Positions 26,101 to 39,005 are shown, counted from the first letter of the stretch. The stretch: DNA of 64,000 nucleotides from Brachionus rotundiformis (GCA_016802295.1 JAESIW010000180.1:1429619-1493618); one strand, 5' to 3'. Program-made: numbers and translations. The notes: generated by a model from the sequence alone, not told the origin.

Positions 26101-27313
26101 TTTTTAAAACTTCTTTAAATCTTTACTGATGTTGACCATCTATTTTGATATTTTTAAGTTATTGAGATTTTTTATGAAGAATATTTTAAAATTTAATCTA
26201 CTATGCTGATGAATATTAAATTCATTGATTGATAATTAAATAAATTGGTTTGGAAAAAAATTTATTTATGGTCCAAAAAAGAAAAATTGTCGAAATGGAC
26301 TCTTTTAGATTGGAGAGGCTCTATTTCCCTTAATTGATTATTTAATATATTTTTTTAATTTTTATAGACACGATTTTAATTTTTTAGTAAAATCGATCAG
26401 GTAAATAATTCAACACTTGTTTAAGGCTTAAAAATTAAACCGCTTTTAATATTTGTGTGTGGTATCCGTTTACCAAATTTTCGTTTTTACTAATGCATTT
26501 GTTCCTATCTAAACGGTGCCCATACCTTTACATGTTATATATGTTACTAATACCGAATGTTCACTAACACCAAAAAATCAACCACTAAAAGTTGGTTCGA
26601 TCACATGATTATGCTTTGTGAACAGTCGAAAATACTCAATTGGCTAAATTAACTTTTTCTTTAAGACTGATGTGATAATTGACAATGACACGATGTATAC
26701 CCAATATAGGCCAGACTTTGGTAAGACAATTAAGCCGACTCAAAGCCAAATAATGCATAAACCTTACTTTGCCAATCGTGATTCACTTTTTTACCACTCA
26801 ACTGACAACCATAGGAAGACTTATAGCCAACGGCAGCAACAGTTTATATTTGAGCAACAAAGAATTCTGCGGCAGCAGCAGAAAAAGTTTATGGAACAGC
26901 AAGAGAAATTAAAAGAAATGGAAGAGGCCAAGTGCTTTATGTTCAAACCTAGAGAGGTAAATGATTATGAGGATTTTAGACAGAAAAAAAATGGTTTTAT
27001 TCATCACTCGATGCCGTTTAATGGTTCCAACCAAGTTCGACCAGTTGCCGAACTATTCAACGAGGTTGTTCATCAATTTGATCGAATGAATGTGAATCAA
27101 ATGTCTACTAAATCTCAACCACCTATTTCAGCTAATTATCAAAGAGATTTAATAACATCTAATAAAAACTCGTTTGTGAATAATGAAATTCCTTTGTCTG
27201 GTTCATCTGCCATGTCTTCTTCGTCTGCATCGTCCAGCTCGTCTACATCGGTATCGGATCGATTTTATAATCAACATTCTATGCTTATTCAGCCTCATCC
27301 AGCTCAAGTTTAA
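17102..27313 (+). CDS. par-3: Par-3 (Bazooka/PARD3) polarity scaffold, complete
   Basis: Scaffold of the Par-3/Par-6/aPKC polarity complex at the cell cortex and junctions. Nine exons: 17102-17251, 19508-19612, 19666-19954, 21168-21504, 23075-24363, 24431-24847, 24998-25309, 25573-25847, 26666-27313. They sum to 3822 nt (1273 aa) with every phase matching; human PARD3 is about 1350 aa. Exons 1-2 encode the CR1 oligomerisation domain (MKVTICFDDVKIIVPCG at 1-17; DGGILDPDDYIRDVVEDK at about 66-83). RVKSGSES in exon 4 aligns with the PAR-1/14-3-3 site region. PDZ1 is about 262-361 (split by a phase-2 intron), PDZ2 399-488, PDZ3 522-622. RFNRDAPNRRSMSEKR is 658-673, the aPKC-site-like KSTSMESL 886-893, and CR3 RSFRTAVDKS 949-958. 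A Gln-rich coiled coil spans about 1111-1147 and a Ser run lies near the C-terminus. AATAAA at 27556-27561. Confidence 0.93.
25310..25515 (+). other. Open intron of Par-3: possible alternative C-terminus
   Basis: The reading frame of Par-3 exon 7 stays open past its GT donor (25310) for about 68 codons to a stop at 25513-25515. This stretch is less AT-rich than neighbouring introns and contains a possible internal acceptor (ACAG before TTCCCAG at about 25362-25365). It may be an alternative 3' exon or a retained intron that ends the protein just after CR3. No conserved domain is seen. Confidence 0.35.
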
Positions 27314-27555
27314 TAGATTTTAATGTAAAAATTTTTTTATTTAAAATGTTTTAAGTTTTAAGATTTAAAATTTCACTTTTTGTTTAAAAAAAAGAGAACT
27401 AATTCTAAAAAAACTGATAATTTTTGTTTATTAGTTGTTTTTATTTTCAACTGTGAGTGAGTTGAGTTTTTAGAGTTTTTTTTTAAAATATGTTGATTGT
27501 TTTTTCTTAATATTTTTTTAATGCATTTTATATTTAAAAATAGAAATAACCTGTA

Positions 27556-27561
27556 AATAAA
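27556..27561 (+). terminator. Polyadenylation signal AATAAA of plus-strand Par-3
   Basis: AATAAA about 240 nt after the stop at 27313, the first convincing signal in the 3' flank. Confidence 0.4.
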
Positions 27562-27867
27562 ATTTGAATTAAATCAAATCTTTTTAATTAAAAAAAATTA
27601 AATTTTAAATTTTATTCTTGTCCAGTATTTATTTGAATTTCATTTTCAAGAATCAAACTTTTAACATTTTGCATTAAAAAAAATTCGATTTAAAACTTGT
27701 TTATATAATTAATAATATGTTAAGACTTAACTTAAATCTTAAATATTATTTTAAGTGTTTTAATTTTGCTGATGCTTGATTCTCTTTAAGTTGATAACAT
27801 TATCTTAAGAGATAGTATATAATATAATATTAATTTCTATCATTTAGGGGCTTTTTGGCTGAATTAA

Positions 27868-28190
27868 GGCAAGTTGAAGTTTATGATCAAATTAAAATGA
27901 TCATGCTCAAAAATTATTATAAAAATATGTTTTTAAATATTTTCGACTAAAAAATTTATTGCAGAATCACATTTTTAAAGTAAACAAACAATGTAAAACT
28001 TAATTTTTTGTCTGCAAATTTCTGCAAGAATTTAATACTTGCAAAATTTTGCACAATACTCGATTATGATTTAACATGTTCTGTAACACATGAAAATATA
28101 CATTTTTCAATTAAAAAGATTCTAAAAAATTAAAAAAAAAATAAATTTTGAGCATGATCATTTTAATTTGATCATAAACTTCAATATGCC
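27868..28190. mobile_element. 323-bp MITE with long inverted repeats and 8-bp target duplication
   Basis: Terminal inverted repeats of about 45 bp start GGCAAGTTGAAGTTTATGAT on the left and GGCATATTGAAGTTTATGAT (read inward) on the right, with two mismatches. The ends are flanked by the direct repeat TGAATTAA at 27860-27867 and 28191-28198. There is no coding sequence inside. An 8-bp target duplication is typical of hAT and a few other DNA transposon superfamilies; the GGC termini do not fit a typical hAT end, so the superfamily is left open. It sits at the 3' edge of a decayed LINE. Confidence 0.9.
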
Positions 28191-28204
28191 TGAATTAATC
28201 TAAA

Positions 28205-29560
28205 CTAAATGAGACAGATCAAATCCTTAACATCTCCTTGTCTATTCTTGATTTAAGACTGTTGAACCATTTGGCGCATATTGCATGCTCAGAAAGAGCT
28301 TTCCAATGTGACACCTCTCTATTAGTTAGATAATTTTATCTGCTGGGACTTTTTGTATTAATTGCATGTTGTCTCCTCAAATTCATCAATGAGATTTTCG
28401 CTTAAAACTAGAAGCACCAAGAATTTTTTTGTGATTTTTTAATCCAAAATATTTTTTTAAAAAATCTCTAGTAATTTAACTGTTTATTAAACTTGTTATT
28501 TAATAAAAAAGATAAGATCTACTTAATTCATAAAAGATTGGTTTATATTTAAATCTGTCCAAAAGATTTAAAATGATGATTTTAAATTTTTAAATCCTCA
28601 TATTTTCTTGTGTTAACTTATACCGTTTATGTTATTAAGGCCATTTATTAATTAATCATTTTCATAAAATCGTCTTTTTCTCTACGATCCTCAAGTTTTT
28701 GGAACTTTATATTTTTGACAAGTTTGATTAACTTGGTAACTCTTCATTCGGATTTTATTGAGAGTTTTGTTAGGCTTTGAATAATTGTTTGTCTAGGTAG
28801 GAGAATGATCTTTTAATCTTATTTAAGACCCTATTAGCTTTGGTTGCAATCGAACATTGCTTGCACCTATTTGATTAATCGAAGTTATTGATAAATATTC
28901 AAACATTATCAGTCATTGTGGTACACTGCTTTTCACCATTTGTCAATCGGATGAGTTACAGCCTAACACTTCTTTCTGTTCCCCATTAAGTAGAAAGATT
29001 TCAGCCACCAAAGGATTCACCAATTACATCGTAAGATTTTAAGTTAGTGAGCAATTTTAGATGAGGTAGCTTTTCGAAATTTGTGTAAATAACATATTTC
29101 TTTATATTTTGGTCTTGCTCATTTGATATCACTTTTTAGTTTATTCTCTGTTAAAAAAGTAATCAATTCATCTCTAATGATCTCCATAGTTTACATAAAA
29201 TTTATGTAAGAGACACTGGTCTTCGTTCGTGAAATCAAGTTTTGATCCACTCTGTTTATTTGGGTGGCTTAGACGGTTTTCCATATGAATTGAGAAAAAT
29301 TATTGAGATTGGAACAAAGAGCGAATGTGACCAATTTTTCAATACAATTCCTGAAATCTTGTCAATACCAGGAGATTTATTGACACCCAAGTGATGCAAA
29401 TATTTTTCGATGTTCAGTTCACTAAATCTTTGGCATGGATAACTGGATACATCAAAGATTAGAAGCTGGTTTAAATTAATAATGGAAAAATTGTTATCGT
29501 TAAAAATCTGGAAAAAATTATTCAAACAAAAAATCATCTAATTCTTGACGAATTAAGTTT
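28205..29560 (-). pseudogene. Decayed LINE reverse transcriptase
   Basis: Read on the minus strand, 29537-29256 encodes an N-terminal RT segment (NIEKYLHHLGVNKSPGIDKI), followed in shifting frames by remnants of RPVSLT, MEIIRDELI, KANRVLNKIKRSFSYLDKQL and, at about 28340-28225, TNREVSHWKAL and FNSLKSRIDKEM, in the order expected for a LINE ORF2. Many stops and frameshifts show that it is dead. The catalytic YADD-type box is not visible. It belongs to the same broad clade as the intact element at the right edge but to a different lineage. Confidence 0.85.
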
Positions 29561-31386
29561 AATTTAATTTAGGTGATCAGTAAATGCCAACATGTGTAGT
29601 CTTTTTTTGTTTAAATTGAAGTCAAAAAAATAAATTCTAGCCGATAAAAATAAAAATTGTTTTAATTTTTGAGGAATTACCAAACCATCTGAAGAAATTT
29701 AATAACGCATGATAATTTTCCAAATACAAAATAAAAATTTTATTTTTTTAATTTTTAGATTTTCAAGGTAAACAATCAGACAGCATTTGGATTGTTAGAT
29801 TATTTAATAAATAATACCAAAAAATTTAGTTTGATATTTTTTATATGAATATCAGTTTAAATTTATTTAATTTTAATTGCGTGATCATTTTGAGTTGAAA
29901 AATTTTAATTCAATGTTTTTGTTACAGAGAATAAATTAATTTTTTTTTCAAAAAATTGACACGCTTCACTTGATATTATAAATGCTTTGAAATAGATTAC
30001 AAATAAATAAGTGAAAATAAAAAATGTTAGATACAAAAACATATGTTATGAAAAGCTTCATAATAAGCGTCTTATCAAAATTTTATTACTATTTATAACA
30101 ATCATTTAGGTCATTTTATTAACTAAAAAGCTAAAATTAATCAAAAGTTTTCTTATTAATTTTATCTATCAAAAAAAAAACAGCTGCTAAATTTTTAATC
30201 ATAAAAGAATTGAAAATTTTCTACATTAGTTTAACATGAAAAAGTTAATATTTCTAATTTCAATTAATAAATTAATAATTTTAATCATGGAAAAATAGAA
30301 TGCAACCAAAAATATGGAAAAAGATCAAACTTATAAAATAATATGAAAACACAAAATGATAGAATGATAAAATTAGAGAAATAAAAAGAGGTCAGAAGAC
30401 TTATTTAGCTTGATCCACGAGATATTTTTAATAGCAATTTTGTTATCTAGCTGTTTTGGTAATATTTTGGCTTACAATATATTAAAAGTAAATTTTAAGA
30501 AAATTAGATCCGAAATAAATTAGTTGAATAAGAAATATTAACCAAAAATAAGAAACATCGGTGAAAAAAATCTTGTTAAATTTACTTTTATTTTACCATC
30601 AGATGTTAAATTTTTTTAACTTAAGATAATAAATACCTTGAGCATCGTTAACTCTTTTCAATCATTGTTAAACAAGTTTTTTTAACATTTATTTATTGTT
30701 TATCTTGTTAGAATATAATGAGCAAATATCTATAAAATATTGTAACAATTCTGTAAATACTCATCTAGTTAGATAAAATAATTATATCAGGCCCTTTAAA
30801 AATCGATAACCCAACACGTGAATACCACAACAACTAGGAGTCATTCTTTATAAGCCTGACTCCTAGAGATTTTTAACCCTATGATGTAAAGCATCTTTTT
30901 CATTCATTAAAATACTATTTTTCTAGAATAGATACCAACAAAAAATATATCTTTGAGTCGAGTAAACTTTTTTGTAAATTTAGTAAGCCGGAATCAAAAT
31001 AATTTCTTATTAATCAATGAATTAGCAGTCAAATTTCATTAAAACCAGTTAAAATACTCTTGGAGTTTTTTTTTATCGCATGAGAAAAAAAATTAGTTTA
31101 ATCATTTAAAACTTGCTGATAAATAAATTATGAGAATTCTTAATTTAAGATTTTTTGTTAATCGTCTTGGAAGCGTATTTGTAATTATTTTAAAAAAATA
31201 ATTAAATATGGCAGGAGGGTAATTTTAGATTGAATTTTTGCTTTAAAAAAGGAAAAAATAAACAGAAGCATTGACAATATTGATTTTATTTTTAATAGTA
31301 TTTTACCAAATAATATTTTGAAATTATTGAGTGTAAGATTATTTTGATTTATAGTAAAATCTTACTAAATATGAATAGTCAAAGTT
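29561..31386. other. AT-rich region without recognisable gene
   Basis: No open frame or repeat that I can identify. It lies between two LINE fragments and may be older transposon debris. Confidence 0.45.
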
Positions 31387-31976
31387 AATAATAATAATAA
31401 GCTACAGCAAGCGAGCTTGCGGAGATGACTTACTCGGAAGTCATCTATGATAGCTAATCGCGCAAAAATCGAGAAATAAATTAAGGAACTACAATGAAAG
31501 TAACACAGACGAAACTCAGTTACAATTTATATATACTTTACAGATATTACATAAGATTAAATAGAACATTACAGGTAAATAAAGAGATAAATAGAAAATA
31601 ATTTACAGAGAATATTGTTAAAAATTTAAATATATAAAGACGTTCCACTCGTTAATGACTCTGTTGGTGAAGAAGTTAGCTCGCTGCTGACATTTGGTCG
31701 AGACTTGGCCAGAGAGTCTTCTCCTGTGTCCCCCAATATTACCAGCTGGTCCTGCTTGCGAGAGAGCTGCAATGTTCCATAGGTTTCACCCAGCGTACAG
31801 TGTTGACTCCGTGGTAGAATTTGAACAGTTGGATCATATTTCCTCTCACTCGGCGCTCCTGAAGTGTCGTGAGTCCTAGACAGCAAGGCGATCTGCATAG
31901 CTCCAGTTTGTGTATCTGCTTACTAGCTTAGTTGCCCTTCGTTGTACAGATTCGAGGATTTTGATGTCCTTTTTTT
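31387..31976 (-). mobile_element. 5'-truncated LINE fragment with intact 3' tail
   Basis: On the minus strand the fragment begins in the C-terminal part of ORF2 (KILESVQRRATKLVSRYTNW), loses frame, regains ANFFTNRVINEWN, and ends with a 3' UTR. A perfect GCAAG/CTTGC stem lies at 31407-31420, followed by an ATT repeat (31387-31400 on the plus strand as AATAAT). Truncation at the 5' end is the usual result of target-primed reverse transcription. Locally it is much more GC-rich than its surroundings. Confidence 0.85.
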
Positions 31977-34900
31977 AATGAGATTTAATATTTTTATGAA
32001 AAATATCACGAAATTTAGTTGAGTAAAAAATTCATATATATATTCAAAAAAATTTTAAAAATGAAAGAAAAAAAGATATATTTTTTATAATGAATTATTT
32101 TAATTGAAGCATGGTACATAAAAATATACCAAGATTCTCAGAGGAGGTATTTTTATGATTAAGAAAAAATTCCACTAGCAAAGTACTTTTAAGAATGTAT
32201 TTATTTTATTTAAATATAATTCCTAAAATAAGTAGTGAACGAGACGGAAATTCAGAACCTTAGCATTAATATGTCATTAGAATTTTTAATTTTAGCGTAG
32301 AGATTAGGCTTTAATTGCTTATTTATACGCAAAAAGGTATTTTAATTATAAAATTCAGTTTTATTTGCTTTAAAAAAATGTGAAGATTATTTGAAAATTT
32401 TAAATTACATAATTCAAATATATTAGTTTTAAAATTAATATTTTTATTTTTACTTGGCTAAGCTAGTGACTAATTTATTTTACCGAGCTAATAGCGCATT
32501 TAGGTGATTAATTTGGAAAAGTAAAATGAGTCCGCAGTGGGCACACTAGCAATTGGTCATGCAAACAATTAATTTTAATTAAAATTCTAAAGACCATTTG
32601 TGTTTATGTATTGAAAATAAAACTCAAATAAAAAACTTAAATATTTTATTTTATCTTTATTATTTTAACAATTTCAAAGAGTTTTGATAAGATCGTTGAG
32701 AGCAATGATGTGATTTAAATTTATCAATAATAGCTGCGATAAAATAAAAAAAAGCAAATACAAAGTCATATTTATTTATGATAAGAAATTTTTCTTTATA
32801 TTTTATTAGTGATATTTTTTAGCTGTTAAAAAGTAGATGTCATGGATACGTGATACATATGCCACAGCATTTGTACCTTTTTTTTCCTAATCCGGTAGAA
32901 AATATTTACTTTCTAGCATAGTTCATCGGATTAGAGTTTAAAAATAATGTGTTGAGTACGGAAATAAGATCTTTTAATTTATGAGCGTTCAGCTCTGTTA
33001 GAAATAATGTGTCCCGTGGTATTTTTTGTGTCACAGAATTTATGAATAGCAAATATTTGGCTTTTTTGTTGAATAGATTTTTTAAATGAGGTGAATTAGT
33101 TTCTAAAATAATAATCTCGAATCGATTTCATTTAAAATAGAGTATTGCCATAGTTCTCTTATTTATTCGTGTTTAAAATTAGCCTACATTCACCTTAATA
33201 ATTCTGGACTGAAATTTTTCTAATAGGAGCCATGCAAAGCTTCTTGTTTGCTTCAAAATGGTATTTGTCATATAGATAATGGAGCAAATTTAAGAAAAAA
33301 TCAAATATTTTATTTCTAAAATGGTTTCAGTGTTAAAAAAAAGCTCATGAAGCTGGCTAGTATCTAATTTAAGTAAGAATATAATTTTAAGGTGAACAGT
33401 TTTTATTTGAACGTGTTTTTTATTTAAAAATATAGAAGATCGAAAATTTCGTGCCAAACAGCTCTTTGGCTTTTGCACATGATAAGATTAACTATGGAAA
33501 TTATAATTCTAGATAAGCTTGACTTAACTATATATTATTATTTCTATCAGTGAAAAACTGATCACTCTTCTTCAATTATTTGTATGTTATTATCTCATTA
33601 TTTGAGCTGATATTTGTCTTTTTCTCAAAGCCCCTCATTTGGTTTCGTCATAGTCATAATCAAGAGAAATAATCGATTTTTGAGCAAGAAATTTATTAAT
33701 TTTACTCTTTGCTAAACAAAGATAATTTTTAGAAAATTTAACTTATGCATAAAATAAAATTCTTAAATTTGATATATTTGTATATTTAGTAATAAACTTT
33801 GGCTTAGGCTGGCGCTTGTCTATTAAGGTTCAAATACAGCTTGGAAAAAATGCTTTACTATAAAACAGTTAAGTTGGATAGATAAGAGTTTTTAACAATT
33901 GCTTAATGGATATGCTTATTGTCGGCTTACCAAAGTAGCAACCATTTATGTCATTTAAGTTAAGCTTACCGATAAAAAAGCATTAGCTAGGCTGATCGAG
34001 GCCAATTTTGGATACTAATGAGTTCATATGTCTTGCTATAAATAGCCTGAAATAAAGCTTTTTTTGGTATATTATACATTATACAAACTTATGATGATGA
34101 AATTATAAATTTAAATAAATTGCATGGCTAATCATGACGAATTTTATGTTAAAATTGAGCGCCAAAAAGCTTTAAATGTTGGAAAATAATTACATTTGTT
34201 TGTTGAATATGATTTTTTTAAATTCATAATAGATATATTTTCAGAGTCAATCAATCGAATGAAATATCATCTCAAGCTCAATAATTTAGGGATAATTTAT
34301 TGTTAAATTTAATAGTAATTACATAATACTTTTAATTAGATTTTGTTAAAAATTAGCTCTAAGTCAATAGACCAGTGGTTGTCAAAAGCAAAACTTGATA
34401 AGGTTTAGATAAGAAAAAAATAGACAGCCATGTTGGAAAGAATAAAGTTTAGAACGGCTAATTTCGAAAATTAAATGCCTCAAGAGAAAATTTATCATTT
34501 ATTATTTTTTTCTTTATTTATTAAATATTAATTTTTCTCTCTTTCTCTTAGTGCAGATATCTTAAATACGAACGTGACTTGATAGAAAAAATATTTTTCA
34601 TATATTTTTAAATATGCTATTCAATAAATTATCAGATAATTTAAAAAAAAAACGTATTATTTTTATAAAGGCTCTTGTAAAAACAAAGGCGTACTTTTAC
34701 CAACAATTTTTGATAAATCGAATTAAATTTTAGTTTTTTGTCTTTCATAATAAGAAATGTACACAAATCGACTAGTTTATCTATTTTTTTCATTGAATGG
34801 ACCTTTTATTTGCCTAATTAATCCATTTTTGTGTACACTTTACTCATATAAAGAATTCATTAAACAATCTAAAAGCTTTAGGCACCCAATTTAACATTGC

Positions 34901-35065
34901 ACAAGATGTTTACCTAATACTTAATTCATAAAAATTATTAGAAAAAATAATTTTTCTATGTATACTGCTCTTTTTGATATTTCATTTTACTAAAAATAAA
35001 AAATAATTATTTAGATTAGAATGCAACTGAGGACCTATCGGTAAAAGATAAAGAAAATTATTACA
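31977..35065. other. AT-rich region without recognisable gene
   Basis: About 3 kb upstream of the first fucosyltransferase gene. A 62-codon minus-strand frame at 33478-33290 and in-frame scraps downstream of it might be old transposon sequence, but I recognise no motif. Confidence 0.4.
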
Positions 35066-37107
35066 ATGAGAATATTAGATAAAAATTTTAAATTATTTGT
35101 ATTCGGTTTTTTTATGTTTTTTCTCGGTTATTTTAGTCTAAATTTTGTTGACTTAGTTTACCTGAATAATCGAACTAAATTAACAAAATTAAAATTAATT
35201 GAAAAAAATAATAATAATGTATATAGAGAAACGAGTAATTCTTCCGCTTATGTAAAAACGCCAAGTCGGACCCGCTACGTAGCGTATGACGGAGGGGGAT
35301 TCGGGACAATAGACGAGTCTCTAATTAAGTGCTCAAACAATTTGGAGGTCAAGATAACCGATTCAATAGACAATATGAGTAGTATTGATATATTTTTTTT
35401 TCACATGAACGCCCCGGAAAAAATAAAATACACCAAAAATTCAAAAAAAAAACAGTATTTTATGGTCTACACAATGGAGTCTGAAGTAATAAAAAAATTA
35501 AGTTTTTTTTTATATTTAATTTATTTCAAAAAAAAATTTTAACACTCAAATTATTATATGAGAATAAAGTTTTTTTTTGGCAAAGGTTGATTTAAGCATA
35601 TAAAACGATAAAAGCATAAACTTAATTCTTAAAAAATTTTAAATTTAAAGAACATTTATTTTCTTTATAAAAAGTTAAAAAATAAAAATTGAATTCGTGT
35701 TACGCTAGGTAGGATATCAATTTTGTTATTAAAGAGTATTTTTTGCCATAAATGGAAAATGTCTTTATACCTTGGAATAATTTTCCCAAATTCTTTAAGA
35801 TTTAGAAACCAAATTAAAAATTTTATTTTATTTATTTAATTTATAAATGCAAATTAAAATATAAAAAATTTTCACAAAATTTCTTATAGATGTCATTTGT
35901 TGCTATTTTCTCAGTGATTTCTTAGAATGAATAATTAAACCATAAAACTTGACCAAGTCTGTTACCATTTCATTTAACATTTTTTTAAAAATTTACAATC
36001 AATGTATTGTACCTTGCATTGTTAAATATAATCTGGCACAAAGTACAATTATTTTGATATGAATGAACAAAGAATACGTCTTAAGTGATAATTTGTATCC
36101 AGTCTAATCTTTTCTCCTTTTTAAATATTCAAATATCTTTTTATTTATTTTTTTTAATACCTAACCAATTTTTTGACTAATTCTGACTATAAGAAAATAA
36201 ATCCAATTAAATTAAAATTTTATTTAAAATAATCATTTTATTTAAGGTTCATTCTTTTGGTGGAGAAAGCTGGTCCAACGCAGACTTTCGAATGTGGTAT
36301 AACCTAGATCTGTCATTCCCGGAACCAGCGACTTATTTTGACATTAGAACCCATCTGATTGATCTTTTGTCCAGACCAAAAGTGGAATTTGAAGAAAAAC
36401 AAGCTCAAAGCTCGATTGTTTGGGTGGTATCGAATTGCGCTGCATTCAATGGTCGAGAAAGATTTATCGAAGCATTGATGGCCAGAATCCATCTTGACTC
36501 GTATGGAGGCTGTCTAAAAAATAAATTTACCCTTCCCAGTGAACACATGAAAGGAAACATAGATCTTTATTCTACTTATAAATTTGTGATAGCCATAGAA
36601 AACTCCAACTGCGAAGATTACGTGACCGAAAAGCTGGTGCACGCAGTCGCCAGCGGTTCTATTCCAATTGTTGCCGGCAAAGACAACAAGCCAAATTATT
36701 CAAAATTTTTGCCTAAAAATTCATTCATCAATATTTATGATTATAAATCAATAGATGATTTGGTTAGTCATTTGAAAAAAATTGAGTCAGACAAAAATGA
36801 ATACGAAAAGTATATTTGGTTTAAGCGAAATCATAATTTTACCAAAGAAGAACTAGCCAACATGTCAAGAGAAAAGCTGATTCAGGTTGCTAAAAAAGCA
36901 ATGGGTTATGAAGAAAACATTGACTTTTTCCAAGGACTGGTGTCTAAAGAAAAATCTGAAAATAAATTGTGCAAACTAGCCAGATATCTCAGCGATACAT
37001 CCGCAGAGAAAATTGAGCAACAGATAGAAAAAAATCGAATAAATAGGCCTAATCCTTCTGATCAATGTATGAAACGATCTAATTTAATCAACGATTTTAA
37101 ATTTTGA
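35066..37107 (+). CDS. Alpha-1,3-fucosyltransferase-type (GT10) enzyme, two exons
   Basis: Golgi type II membrane glycosyltransferase expected to transfer fucose from GDP-fucose to N-acetylglucosamine of glycans. Exons 35066-35485 and 36247-37107 join in phase 0 across a 761-nt intron, giving 426 residues. Residues about 8-33 are a hydrophobic signal anchor, then a short stem. FMVYTMESE spans the end of exon 1, and exon 2 carries FGGESWSNADFRMWYNLDLSFPEP, a WVVSNCAAFNGRE block, DSYGGCL and the GT10 signature YKFVIAIENSNCEDYVTEKL at about 251-270. The paralogue at 41827 supports the splice. The 263 bp at 36577-36839 are almost identical to that paralogue, unlike the rest of the gene. The exact acceptor sugar and linkage cannot be read from sequence. 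Confidence 0.9.
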
Positions 37108-38390
37108 TAATTATTTAAGCTATTTTTTATTTTTGTTCCATAATTGTTAAATTTTAATTTTTAATTTATTTTATTTTATTTAAAATTAATCTTTTGAAAG
37201 AAAGAGATATAAAATTTGTTAATATAAAAATTGAAAAGCAAAAGAAATTTTTACTTTTATACTTAGATAAATTGAAAAGTGATTTGCCAGTATCAATGGA
37301 TATTACGCGACATTTTGGTCATAATTATCAAATTATTAATACCTTAACAATACCTCAAACTCATCACGATCACAATATCTGATGTTAGTTCTAATGTTTT
37401 CAGGAAATATACAGATAATACCCATCTATTAACATATAGTCTGAAAGAATTACATGAACCATTTACATACATGAAAAATAAGTTTATCATAAACTTAAAT
37501 CATAAACTTATTAAGTTAATAAAACAGAATTGAACAAGAAATATAATCTAATTTAGTCCATTATATTTATAATCAGGAAATAAAGTAGTGTCTTTAACCT
37601 GAGAATTTTTTTTTGCTATAAATTTTTAGCAAAAAAAACATAATTATTTGTCTTAAATATTTTGAGGAAATGCTAAATCTTTGGAAAGCATCTCAGCAAT
37701 GGATCAACTTGGAAAATTTAAAGTCTAAGTTTAACGGATAAATTCGCTTTTCGAACAGTTTTTTAAGCAACATGTAATATTGTGTATAATTGACAAACAA
37801 ATTTATAGTCCGGAATATTAATTATTAAAAATATTTATTATACTTTTCAGTTTAAACACACTATTAGAAAAGTCTGTCAATACAAAACGAAAAAAAAAGA
37901 ACTTTTATTTAAAAAAATAGATATGTCTTTTTCATTAAGAGAATACCCTCAAATCTTTTTTGAAAAAATCATGAAATAAAAAGATTTTGAACTGTTATCT
38001 AATTTAAAAGAAAGACTGTCTGAGTTGCGTTTTAATAATTTATTTAAATCAAATATTGATAAATTAATTCTAATATGTTTATTTTTGAATATTATGACTT
38101 TGAATTGTAATTTTTCTTAAATCAATAATTTTTTTTAATTCGGATTTTTTTTATATTTTACGTTTTTCCGAATTCCGAAAAAAAAATCGGACACGTTTTT
38201 TGCGGTCCCGAGTCATCCGGAAGAGAGCATCGACTGTACATCGTTTCCATGCTATGACAATTAAAATTTAATTAGCTAGAAAAAGACCTTGAATTTAACT
38301 TTAATCTAACAATAAAATTGTCTTTACTCTCAAAAACAATTAATAAATTAAAAAAAATATAGAGTTAAGTACTAAATAGAAAAAAGCTTA
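37108..38390. other. Intergenic region downstream of first fucosyltransferase
   Basis: AT-rich. A 62-codon open frame at 37194-37382 has no recognisable motif. A short GC-rich island at about 38180-38250 is unexplained. Confidence 0.4.
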
Positions 38391-39005
38391 AATTGTACTT
38401 ATTAATAAAGTGTATATATAAATTACTTTTAAAAATTTAACATGGTTGTACTGGACGAAAAGTCAAAACCCGCTCGCCATGTTAAAAAATTTGTGGACGA
38501 GAATAAGTGGTGCTACATTTTATAAAAAAATATTTAAAAAAGACATGACAACAGTCTTACTCTTACAGCTAAAAATAAACTCTTTTTATTAATTGAATGA
38601 AACGCTAATTATTCTTTTTGATATATTTTCCATACAGTCTAACTTTTTATTTTTAATATTCAAAGTCAAGTGGGTTTTGGTTTAAAAGATTTATTTTGAA
38701 TTTACAATAAACAATAAACGAGTCATTAGCTCTAAGATACTACAAGAAAGAGAAAATTAAAAAAACTCTTCCTAAGTTTATAATTTAAGATTCATAAGAA
38801 AGTTTTTTTATCATAGGATTTTGAATTCGGATTGACATGTTGAGTTTGAGTTTTGACTCTTGCTGATTTCCTGATACCATTTTCATCACCCACCAAAGCT
38901 TCGCTCCGACTCAAGCCTACTTCACTAGACCCTGTCACTTCACCAAATTGGTCCACCATTTTCCCAAACATTGACGAATTCCTTTTTTTCTATTTATAAA
39001 TTAAC
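38391..39005 (-). repeat. Dispersed repeat with small ORF (copy A, minus strand)
   Basis: Read on the minus strand this region matches 53430-53931 in two blocks: an ORF-bearing 5' part (about 38990-38820) and a 3' part (about 38590-38391), with a divergent, longer middle. The ORF starts ATGTTTGGGAAAATGGTGGA and encodes a peptide containing VDQFGEVTG, EVGLSRSEAL and RKSARVKTQTQ. The basic RKSARVKT stretch recalls the C-terminal ends of some retroelement polyproteins, but I cannot assign a family. No target duplication was identified. Confidence 0.75.

Noticed and set aside
31626..31898. A 90-codon minus-strand frame
   Set aside because: It is a shifted frame inside the truncated LINE; the RT-like residues lie in the neighbouring frames.
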